From: Planctomycetia bacterium
Lineage (GTDB): Bacteria > Planctomycetota > Planctomycetia > Pirellulales > UBA1268
Length of the DNA stretch: 6,183 bases
Assembly: GCA_009919445.1 (NCBI GenBank)
Contig: RGBY01000154.1
Location: 1 to 6,183 of the forward strand
Direction: 5' to 3'
In this document: piece by piece, positions 1 to 4,562 of the stretch
Position numbering within the stretch: position 1 is the first letter of the stretch
Layout of the letters: every line of letters begins with the position of its first letter
The notes under the pieces: generated by a model
Told to the model about the DNA's origin: nothing
Seen by the model: the letters and a program-made list of their open reading frames with translations, nothing else
Database searches by the model: none
Translations under genes and position numbers: made by a program

Positions 1-69
1 GAGATTCTCAATCCTTATTTTGGGGACGTGATGCTCACCTGCGGAAACGTGGAAGAAGAACTTAAATAA
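1..69 (+). CDS. C-terminal end of a DUF3347-type protein (partial, 5' end outside window)
   Basis: The first reading frame is open from base 1 to a TAA at 67-69 and encodes 22 residues. The segment N-P-Y-F-G-D-x-M-L-T-C-G matches the conserved C-terminal end that I associate with DUF3347. That domain occurs in Bacteroidota, either alone or at the end of CusB-like RND efflux adaptor proteins linked to copper and other heavy metals. Only the tail is visible, so I cannot tell a stand-alone DUF3347 protein from an efflux adaptor. A second gene with a DUF3347-like start follows 19 bases downstream, which suggests a tandem pair or small operon. The AT-rich base use is unlike everything after about base 285. 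Confidence 0.6.
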   Translation, partial: EILNPYFGDVMLTCGNVEEELK

Positions 70-88
70 CAGTAAATACAAATCGAAT

Positions 89-391
89 ATGAAAACCTTA
101 TTCACATTAATCATCTGCATGGTGTTACTAGCATGCAGTGACAGGAGTAAACAAAATGCATCAAGCTCAGAAGAATCTAGCACATCACAAACTTTAGAGA
201 CCTCGGCAATTGAAGCCTACATGCAACTGAAAGATGCGCTTGTTCAGACGGATGCTGCGGCGGCTAAATCGGCAGCAAGTGCCTCATGGATAGGAGAGTG
301 GCCACTGACCAGCGGGCTGGCCCCGGCTCCGGCTCCTTCAGCGCAGGCCCCCTTGGCAGCCGCTTTCACGAGGCGTGGATCTCCGGCGTAG
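89..391 (+). CDS. DUF3347-like lipoprotein, N-terminus only, running into foreign sequence
   Basis: The start is ATG at 89, in an AT-rich context without a clear Shine-Dalgarno, as is common in Bacteroidota. Residues 1-16 form a lipoprotein signal: Lys2, a hydrophobic core, then the lipobox L-L-A-C with Cys16. A Ser/Glu-rich linker follows (about 17-38). Residues about 41-63 (AIEAYMQLKDALVQTDAAAA and onwards) resemble the first helix of DUF3347, a domain found with metal-efflux proteins. From about residue 66 (base about 285) the homology stops. The remaining residues, rich in Ala and Pro, are simply the antisense of bioF. The frame ends at a TAG at 389-391, but this tail is not a genuine domain. 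The real protein has been cut by the junction, either a misassembly or a true recombination event. Confidence 0.55.
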   Translation: MKTLFTLIICMVLLACSDRSKQNASSSEESSTSQTLETSAIEAYMQLKDALVQTDAAAAKSAASASWIGEWPLTSGLAPAPAPSAQAPLAAAFTRRGSPA

Positions 392-594
392 CCGAGGTAG
401 TCGTTGGCACCGAAGTTCTGCAGCGACTGGCCATCCAGCATGACTGTCGCCGCCTGGCGTCCCTCACGCTTCCGCCGGGGCCGAAGCAGATTTTCTGTGG
501 CCAGACCATCTAAGGCCTCAGTGATCCAGGCAAGCGAACTGGGAAGGGGCTGCTGGCTTAACCGCGTCGATGGTGCATCAAACTGACAGGGCAT
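244..594 (-). CDS. bioF: 8-amino-7-oxononanoate synthase (BioF), N-terminal fragment cut by the junction
   Basis: BioF is a PLP enzyme of the alpha-oxoamine synthase family. It condenses pimeloyl-ACP or pimeloyl-CoA with L-alanine in biotin synthesis. The visible 116 residues fit the N-terminal quarter of a protein usually 380-400 long. There is an amphipathic start around W24-I-T-E-A-L, a basic L-L-R-P-R-R-K-R segment, the N-D-Y-L-G motif near residues 64-68, and the glycine-rich G-A-G-A-S-P-L-V-S-G-H-S segment near 88-99, ending in H-E-A-L-A-A-D-L. The PLP lysine and the rest are missing because the DNA changes at about 252-285; the TGA at 244-246 belongs to the foreign side. The start is ATG at 592-594 with no clear Shine-Dalgarno, so a slightly different start is possible. 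It lies 96 bases downstream of the EVE gene on the same strand. A related family member such as Kbl is a less likely alternative, given the N-D-Y-L-G and S-G-H-S context. Confidence 0.75.
   Translation of the reverse strand: MPCQFDAPSTRLSQQPLPSSLAWITEALDGLATENLLRPRRKREGRQAATVMLDGQSLQNFGANDYLGYAGDPRLVKAAAKGACAEGAGAGASPLVSGHSPIHEALAADLAAAASV
250..288. other. Chimeric junction between an AT-rich Bacteroidota-like segment and a GC-rich Planctomycete-like segment
   Basis: Left of this interval the plus strand encodes DUF3347-like sequence in AT-rich DNA. Right of it the minus strand encodes BioF in GC-rich DNA. Within the interval both readings are plausible: A-A-A-A-K-S-A-A-S on plus, H-E-A-L-A-A-D-L-A-A on minus. 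This fits a short stretch of shared Ala-codon sequence at which two unrelated molecules were joined. The minus-strand bioF frame runs into TGA at 244-246 just past the switch, and the DUF3347 domain is lost just after it. I cannot tell an assembly chimera from a natural join using the sequence alone. Confidence 0.7.
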
Positions 595-690
595 GGGCAG
601 GCACCGGGCGGGAGTATGCCGCGGGCTAACAGGGTGGGTGGCTGGCGGTGTCGGTCTTCCTGGTCGCTGGTGCTGGCTGTGGTTGTGGGG

Positions 691-1170
691 TCAGGCGGAT
701 GCCGGAGCCACCTTGGCGGCGAGTCGCTGGAAGACCTTGAAGTGGGCTGCAGAAACGGGGTGAACCGACAGCCTGCTGCCGCGGCGAAGAAGCTCAAGGC
801 CTTCCAGTGCCTTCACCCCCCGAAGTTCGTCCAGGGCGATTTCGCGAGGGAAGATTTCGACCAGTTTGACATCGACCATCGTCCAGATTGGTTTTTCAGG
901 CGCGGCCTTCGGGTCCTCGTACTTGTGTCCTTCTTGCCAGGCGAAGTGATCGGGGTAGGCCTCTTTGACAACCTCAACGATGCCAACGGCAGCCGGTGGC
1001 TTGGCATTAGAGTGATAGAAGATTGCCCGGTCACCCCGTTTCATCTCACGGAGAAAATTGCGGGCCTGATAATTCCGGACCCCTTCCCAGCAGGTCGTCT
1101 TGCGAGGGCTCCGGGCGAGATCCTGAATGGAAAAGGCCTCCGGTTCACTCTTCATCAGCCAGTAACGCAT
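691..1170 (-). CDS. EVE-domain protein (THYN1/PF01878-like)
   Basis: The product is 159 residues and almost entirely one EVE domain, the usual size of single-domain bacterial members. It begins M-R-Y-W-L-M-K-S-E-P, the family hallmark, followed by W-E-G-V-R-N-Y-Q-A-R-N-F-L, M-K-R-G-D-R-A-I-F-Y-H-S, V-G-I-V-E-V-V and W-x-M-V-D-V-K-L-V, then a C-terminal L-L-R-R-G-S-R-L-S-V-H-P-V-S. EVE domains are PUA-related folds that bind modified bases such as 5-methylcytosine in DNA or modified RNA, and are often found with restriction systems; no methylase or nuclease is next to this one. I chose ATG at 1168-1170 over the in-frame GTG at 1183-1185, because the conserved sequence starts there and GGAG lies 9 bases upstream. 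The protein is probably cytoplasmic. Its exact ligand is unknown. Confidence 0.9.
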   Translation of the reverse strand: MRYWLMKSEPEAFSIQDLARSPRKTTCWEGVRNYQARNFLREMKRGDRAIFYHSNAKPPAAVGIVEVVKEAYPDHFAWQEGHKYEDPKAAPEKPIWTMVDVKLVEIFPREIALDELRGVKALEGLELLRRGSRLSVHPVSAAHFKVFQRLAAKVAPASA

Positions 1171-1179
1171 CGGCCTCTT

Positions 1180-1183
1180 CTCC
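1180..1183 (-). promoter_or_regulatory. Ribosome binding site of the EVE gene
   Basis: GGAG on the minus strand lies 9 bases before ATG at 1170. This supports that start over the upstream GTG at 1185, whose own upstream sequence shows no comparable site. Confidence 0.5.
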
Positions 1184-1309
1184 ACGGGGCACCGTTGTCA
1201 GTCCACCTGCCACGCTATTCACTCACCTGCCCAACTGCAAGCGAAACCAGAGAGAAGCGACCGAAAGAACCGAACGGCAGCCTCTGGCAGCCTGCAGAAC
1301 AAGGGTGGC

Positions 1310-2440
1310 CTAGCGGCCGCTTCGCCGCAAATGCCAGCGGCGGAACTGGTGGCGGCCACAGATGAAGCGTCGCCGGGGTCGTGCCTGCGGCTGGCAAGCG
1401 GTTGTCGAGGTTGGTCTGACCAGGCTGCATGGCACCACCGCTGGTGCCTGATCAAGCGGTTTCTGAGAGAGCGTCGTGGAGGTAGCCTCAGGTGCATCTG
1501 CTGGCCTCGTACCTGAGGCCGTGATCACTTGGCACGGCTTTACTTTCGGTACCATCACTGTGTAACAGACTTCTTCGGTATGTGTTTCTGGCACACGCCG
1601 GTTGATCACAACCTGCTCGCTGCGGGTTTCCCACTTCCAGCTTTTCAGCTGGACCTTCCGGGTGCGGGTTTCAGGAACACGCTTGGTCACCCAGATGGTA
1701 TGGGTGCGTTTTTCTTCACGCCAGCGGCGGACGTGCCGGGTGCGGGTGCGTTCCTCTTGGCGGTAGATTTTGCGACGAAAGGTGAATGGCACTTCTTCCT
1801 GCTCGCATCGCCACATCGTCACAGGGACTTCTCGGGTTTCGGTGGTGGGGACCCACTTCCGGTGCTGGACAGTTTGCCGGCTCCTGGGCTGGCTGGCTGC
1901 GAGGTCGGAACTGGCAGCGGCAACCGGCCTGATGGCAACCTGTTTTGTCTCTGTTTCCCAGTGGCCGCTCTGATAGGTGACAGCCTTTGTGGTCTGCACG
2001 GGCACCCGCTTGATGACCGTTCGCAGTCTGGTTCCCTCTTCGATGGCCGGCACCCGCACCTGATAGGTTTCCTGAATTTCCTCGATCCAGGGCACCTGGA
2101 CCGTGCGGGTAACGGTCTTCTCTGTGCGTACAGGCACGATTACCGTGTAGGGCTTTTCAATCGTTTTGATGACGGGCACCTTCACGCGTTTCTCGACGCG
2201 CCGGACCTCTGAGACAAGTCGTGGCACCGTCGTGGTAATGGTTTTCGTGCGTTGCTCTGGAACCATGACGGCATAAGGTCGCCTGAGTTGTTCCGTCTCG
2301 GTGAGATCTGTCGGGTGCCATGCCGTGCAGCTGACGTGGTGTCTGCCAGCGGCGAGAGTTTGGCCGGCGGGCAGATGGATGCCGGCTGTGGAGAGACTTG
2401 CTGCTACCAAAAAATGCAGCCACGGGGACTTCCTCTGCAT
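1310..2440 (-). CDS. Secreted YTV/VP-repeat protein, Planctomycete type, function unknown
   Basis: The product is 376 residues. The ATG at 2438-2440 is chosen because it opens a signal peptide (basic Q-R-K, hydrophobic 6-21, likely cleavage near T-L-A-A at 28-31) and because AAGGAG lies 10 bases upstream; an in-frame start at 2557 would bury the signal. The body is repetitive. Units P-Y-A-V-M-V-P (55-61), P-Y-T-V-I-V-P (97-103), Y-Q-V-R-V-P (126-131) and, near the end, C-Y-T-V-M-V-P recur. Val-Pro steps fall at Pro 61, 73, 89, 103, 117, 131 and 147, a spacing of about 14 residues, with alternating Thr/Arg/Lys/Glu suggesting exposed beta strands. A middle section is rich in W-R-x-E-x-R-T-x-T. 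I recognise this style from Planctomycete secreted repeat proteins, but the function is not known; a cell-surface or matrix role is inference. The last about 37 residues are Arg-rich and could be a natural tail or the product of a frameshift. Confidence 0.75.
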   Translation of the reverse strand: MQRKSPWLHFLVAASLSTAGIHLPAGQTLAAGRHHVSCTAWHPTDLTETEQLRRPYAVMVPEQRTKTITTTVPRLVSEVRRVEKRVKVPVIKTIEKPYTVIVPVRTEKTVTRTVQVPWIEEIQETYQVRVPAIEEGTRLRTVIKRVPVQTTKAVTYQSGHWETETKQVAIRPVAAASSDLAASQPRSRQTVQHRKWVPTTETREVPVTMWRCEQEEVPFTFRRKIYRQEERTRTRHVRRWREEKRTHTIWVTKRVPETRTRKVQLKSWKWETRSEQVVINRRVPETHTEEVCYTVMVPKVKPCQVITASGTRPADAPEATSTTLSQKPLDQAPAVVPCSLVRPTSTTACQPQARPRRRFICGRHQFRRWHLRRSGR

Positions 2441-2450
2441 TGTCTTCAAA

Positions 2451-2456
2451 CTCCTT
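2451..2456 (-). promoter_or_regulatory. Ribosome binding site of the YTV-repeat gene
   Basis: AAGGAG on the minus strand lies 10 bases before ATG at 2440. It is the strongest Shine-Dalgarno in the window and fixes the start immediately before the signal peptide. Confidence 0.6.
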
Positions 2457-2681
2457 TTTGAATTCCGACAAGGGTTCCTGTCACTGCCACCCTTGGGGGC
2501 TTTGGGTGCGGATACACATTGGCGTACAAGGCGAATCCCGCAGTGGTTGTCCGGCAAGCGGTCGTTTCCGCCAGCGGCTTACCGGGTGGACCAAAGCCTT
2601 TCACTGAGCGGCAATCCTTGCGCCGCCAGTAAGCACCCTGAAAGAGATCGAGTCTTCGCGATCCGAAAACTCAGCCCGGCT
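2457..2681. other. Intergenic stretch upstream of the YTV-repeat gene, nothing recognised
   Basis: Neither strand shows a frame with recognisable family motifs. The plus-strand frame that crosses it is antisense to the genes on both sides and has no recognisable content. The promoter of the YTV gene should lie here on the minus strand, but I see no convincing -35/-10 pair and do not call one. Confidence 0.4.
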
Positions 2682-2795
2682 TCATCTCGTCGGGTTGTGT
2701 CGAATCTGCTGGTGGTGCTGGCGGCCGGTGTGAAGCTTCGCACGAATTTCGTGGGTTTCCCCACCACAGATTGGGCATCGTGGCGATGGAGTCAT
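2682..2795 (-). CDS. Doubtful 37-residue CxxC mini-protein (half zinc ribbon)
   Basis: A short frame from ATG at 2793-2795 to TGA at 2682-2684 encodes M-T-P-S-P-R-C-P-I-C-G-G-E-T-H-E-I-R and a His/Gln/Arg-rich end. The C-P-I-C-G-G knuckle at residues 7-12 looks like the first half of a zinc ribbon, as in small Planctomycete and NrdR-like proteins. The second Cys pair that would complete the metal site is absent; His residues in the tail could only substitute speculatively. The upstream Shine-Dalgarno is weak (AGGTG, about 6 bases before the ATG). The frame sits between the 2880-3356 gene and the YTV gene on the same strand. It may be a degraded or frameshifted zinc-ribbon gene, a genuine microprotein, or chance. 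Confidence 0.25.
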   Translation of the reverse strand: MTPSPRCPICGGETHEIRAKLHTGRQHHQQIRHNPTR

Positions 2796-2820
2796 GCCGG
2801 CACCTGCTGTTCTTTTTTGT

Positions 2821-2844
2821 TGTGCTGGTTGCTGTGCTGGTTGC
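2821..2844. repeat. Perfect 12-bp tandem duplication
   Basis: TGTGCTGGTTGC occurs twice in direct succession (2821-2832 and 2833-2844). It lies in the gap between the stop of the 2880-3356 gene and the CxxC mini-frame. There are only two copies, so it may be a simple slippage duplication. Confidence 0.85.
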
Positions 2845-2879
2845 TGCACGAAGGAGATGGGGAGTTCTCGATTATTCGA

Positions 2880-3356
2880 TTAGAGGTTCATGCCGAGAAA
2901 GCCGCCGGCAGCATCGCTGGCTGCCTGTTCCTGCTCGAGTCGCTCAATCGCCTTGGAGAGATCACCGGCGGCAATGTAGCGGTTGAACTCAACCTGCACC
3001 GCCTGGTCGACCGTCTGCCCCAGCCAGGCAACCACTGGCTGGGTGAGCCAGTCGCAGGTTTCGGTGTCGAGGCAGACCTGCAGATCACTGCCAATGGCCC
3101 GACTGTCAGCATCATCGGTGATCACGGTGCCTTCGAACCGAAACCGCACCCAGCCTGACTCCGGGTCGTTGGTGAATCGGAATGTGCAGGCAGCGTCGGT
3201 AAGATAGTACGTGTTGCGGGTACCATGCTGGGCGATGGCCGCCTGGAACCGCTCCACCCGTGCCCGCAAGGCAGGAGAAGCATCGAGTGGCACATCAAGC
3301 CGCGGGACGCTTCTCAAGGGCGTACAGTCAAAAGTGATCGTGACAGGTGATTCCAC
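2880..3356 (-). CDS. Conserved hypothetical protein, Planctomycete-like
   Basis: The product is 158 residues and I cannot assign a named domain. It opens V-E-S-P-V-T-I-T-F-D-C-T-P-L-R-S-V, which fits the start of Planctomycete hypothetical proteins as I remember them. Charged and aromatic segments follow: N-T-Y-Y-L near 50, F-R-F-T-N-D-P-E-S-G-W-V-R-F-R-F-E-G-T near 58-76, then T-E-T-C-D-W-L near 98-104. It ends with an amphipathic helix (V-E-F-N-R-Y-I-A-A-G-D-L-S-K-A-I-E-R-L-E-) and G-G-F-L-G-M-N-L. There is no signal peptide or membrane segment, so it is probably cytoplasmic. GTG at 3354-3356 is preferred to TTG at 3375-3377, because AGGGG lies 6 bases upstream of GTG and the N-terminus matches better. 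Its start codon touches the start of the divergent apbE gene. Confidence 0.7.
   Translation of the reverse strand: MESPVTITFDCTPLRSVPRLDVPLDASPALRARVERFQAAIAQHGTRNTYYLTDAACTFRFTNDPESGWVRFRFEGTVITDDADSRAIGSDLQVCLDTETCDWLTQPVVAWLGQTVDQAVQVEFNRYIAAGDLSKAIERLEQEQAASDAAGGFLGMNL
3345..3350 (+). promoter_or_regulatory. Ribosome binding site of apbE, inside the divergent gene
   Basis: AGGTGA lies 6 bases before GTG at 3357 and 9 bases before ATG at 3360. The better spacing favours ATG at 3360 as the actual initiator. The site falls within the first codons of the minus-strand gene. Confidence 0.4.
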
Positions 3357-4238
3357 GTGATGCCCCTCAGTCCACAAGTGCAGGCTGCGCTCGATGAGGT
3401 TTCACGGCTTGAGCAGGTGCTATCGGACTACCTGCCGACAAGTGAACTCTGTCGACTCTCGGCAGCAGCCCCAACCGCTCAGCCTGTTTCAGTCGGGGAC
3501 GATCTCTGGCAGGTGCTCGTCCAGGCGGTTGCCCTGCGAGAGCAGAGTGGTGGGGCTTTCGATCCGACGGTTGGTCCCCTCACCACGCTCTGGCGGCAGG
3601 CCCGTCAGTCCGGCCGGCTGCCAGCACCGGATCAACTCGATCAGGCTCGACGCGCAGTCGGCCCTAACACGCTCACGTTGCACCAGAGGCAGCAGGCTGT
3701 GTGCCTGCATCGGCCCGGCATGCGGCTCGATCTAGGAGGCATCGGGATGGGCTTTGCCATTGATCGGGCGTTGGCGGTTGTGCAGACCTATGGCATCACG
3801 GTGGCGATGGTTGATGCCTCGGGTGACATTGGTGTGATTGGCTGCCCACCCGGGAAAGCAGGCTGGCAGGTCAGGCTTGATCCACTCGGCCGACAGCCTC
3901 AGCAGCAAGCCGAGGCCCCACAGCGGCCCTGTGTTGTCACCCTGGTTGATGCCGCGATTACCACCTCTGGCGACGCCTTCCAGGCAGTTGTTATTGACGG
4001 CGTCCGCTACAGCCACATTGTCGATCCAAGGACGGGCCTCGGGGTGATTGGCCCGACCGGCGTGACCGTGATTGCCCCTACTGCCACGCAGGCTGACGCG
4101 GTCGCCACTACTCTCAGCGTGCTGGGCCCCGGTGAAGGCCTCCCGCTGGTGGAGGGCATCCCCGGTGCTGCCGCGAGATTTGTACGGAGTGAAGATGGGA
4201 AGGCTGTTGAAAAAGCGTCATCCCGCTGGCCTCTCTAG
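3357..4238 (+). CDS. apbE: ApbE-family FAD:protein FMN transferase, short N-terminus
   Basis: ApbE enzymes use Mg2+ and FAD to attach FMN to a Thr of exported flavoproteins, such as subunits of Nqr/Rnf complexes. The 293 residues show L-S-D-Y-x-P-x-S-E-L near 22-31, G-A-F-D-P-T-V-G-P-L near 66-75, L-D-L-G-G-I-G-M-G-F-A-I-D at 124-136, V-D-A-S-G-D-I at 152-158, T-S-G-D near 203-206, Y-S-H-I-V-D-P-R-T-G at 218-227 and A-D-A-V-A-T-T-L near 246-253. D247 and T251 are where the family binds metal. Two things are odd. The usual signal peptide or lipobox and the first strand (M-G-T...) are missing, and an in-frame TGA at 3348-3350 blocks any upstream start. Met131 (3747-3749) replaces the Lys common in G-G-I-x-K-G. 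The start is GTG 3357 or ATG 3360. No flavoprotein partner is visible nearby. It could be active in the cytoplasm or be a decaying copy. Confidence 0.88.
   Translation: MMPLSPQVQAALDEVSRLEQVLSDYLPTSELCRLSAAAPTAQPVSVGDDLWQVLVQAVALREQSGGAFDPTVGPLTTLWRQARQSGRLPAPDQLDQARRAVGPNTLTLHQRQQAVCLHRPGMRLDLGGIGMGFAIDRALAVVQTYGITVAMVDASGDIGVIGCPPGKAGWQVRLDPLGRQPQQQAEAPQRPCVVTLVDAAITTSGDAFQAVVIDGVRYSHIVDPRTGLGVIGPTGVTVIAPTATQADAVATTLSVLGPGEGLPLVEGIPGAAARFVRSEDGKAVEKASSRWPL
3363..3367 (-). promoter_or_regulatory. Ribosome binding site of the 2880-3356 gene, inside the apbE coding start
   Basis: AGGGG on the minus strand lies 6 bases before GTG at 3356. It overlaps codons 3-4 of apbE on the other strand. It supports GTG at 3356 as the start instead of TTG at 3377. 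Confidence 0.4.
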
Positions 4239-4333
4239 GTTCTGCACATTGACTCTCTTCTGGGCAGACCCCAGTGACCTCGTGACGGTTAGTGAAAGTT
4301 TGCCGGTCACGGCGTCGATACCAGTTGTGCTGT

Positions 4334-4470
4334 CGCTGCGCCCTGGGGCGTGCGAATCAGCGGATGTGGTCCGGGGGGTACCGCATCACGAAGGCCCATA
4401 ACGGGTGAGAGCGTCGTGACCGATTCCGGTGACGACCATCCCGGGCAGGCCTTCCCTCCAGGGCGCAGCG
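4334..4470. repeat. 13-bp perfect inverted repeat enclosing about 110 bases
   Basis: CGCTGCGCCCTGG at 4334-4346 is exactly complementary in reverse to CCAGGGCGCAGCG at 4458-4470. The GTCGTGACC/GGTGACGAC hairpin (4413-4436) lies inside, so the whole could fold as a closed multi-stem element ahead of the TolC-like gene. Confidence 0.7.
4413..4436. repeat. Imperfect hairpin or operator-like dyad
   Basis: GTCGTGACC and GGTGACGAC pair with one G-G mismatch around a 6-base loop. The core GTGAC/GTCAC also occurs at about 4274, 4282 and 4306, giving five copies within about 160 bases. Confidence 0.45.
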
Positions 4471-4562
4471 GCGGTTTGTTTGACATCAAGTGGCAGTTGG
4501 GCGGCTTACGCCAACCAACGAGTCACAACGCCAGCACAACCGCCATCGAAACGATCATCCCC

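Larger units (their letters stand above)
4239..4562 (+). other. 324-base gap between apbE and the TolC-like gene, rich in inverted repeats
   Basis: There is no recognisable gene. A plus-strand frame joined to the TolC-like gene is open from 4296, with possible GTG starts at 4350 and 4416, but its residues resemble nothing I know. Inverted repeats seen: a 5-bp stem CTGGG/CCCAG at 4260-4274; CGTGAC/GTCACG at 4281-4311; an imperfect 9-bp stem GTCGTGACC/GGTGACGAC at 4413-4436; and a 13-base pair of arms at 4334-4346 and 4458-4470. The 4260-4274 hairpin just after the apbE stop has no T-run, so it is not a standard terminator. The gap may hold a promoter and a structured 5' leader for the efflux gene. 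Confidence 0.45.

Noticed and set aside
1276..1294. Repeated GGCAGCCT as a terminator or repeat element between the YTV and EVE genes
   Set aside because: It is a short direct repeat of 8 bases with no hairpin and no T-run; too little to call.
616..1365. 249-residue plus-strand open frame across the EVE gene
   Set aside because: It is antisense to the EVE domain protein, whose family motifs are clear on the minus strand, and it shows no recognisable motif.
1529..2212. 227-residue plus-strand open frame
   Set aside because: It is the antisense shadow of the repeat-rich YTV gene; its F/D/H/G-rich composition mirrors the repeat codons.
2441..2557. Longer N-terminus of the YTV protein starting at 2557
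   Set aside because: The extra 39 residues look non-coding, would bury the signal peptide, and the strong AAGGAG site fits the start at 2440.
2301..3158. 285-residue plus-strand open frame across two minus-strand genes and the gap
   Set aside because: It has no recognisable domain and overlaps the start of the YTV gene and most of the 2880-3356 gene, both better supported.
3357..3377. Longer start of the 2880-3356 gene at TTG 3377
   Set aside because: It would add seven residues that do not fit the N-terminus expected for the family and would overlap apbE by 21 bases; GTG at 3356 has its own AGGGG site.
4260..4274. Intrinsic terminator after apbE
   Set aside because: It has only a 5-bp stem and no T-run follows.
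4335..4440. Cobalamin or TPP riboswitch
   Set aside because: Some G/C-rich words looked similar, but the conserved core sequences of these riboswitches are not present.
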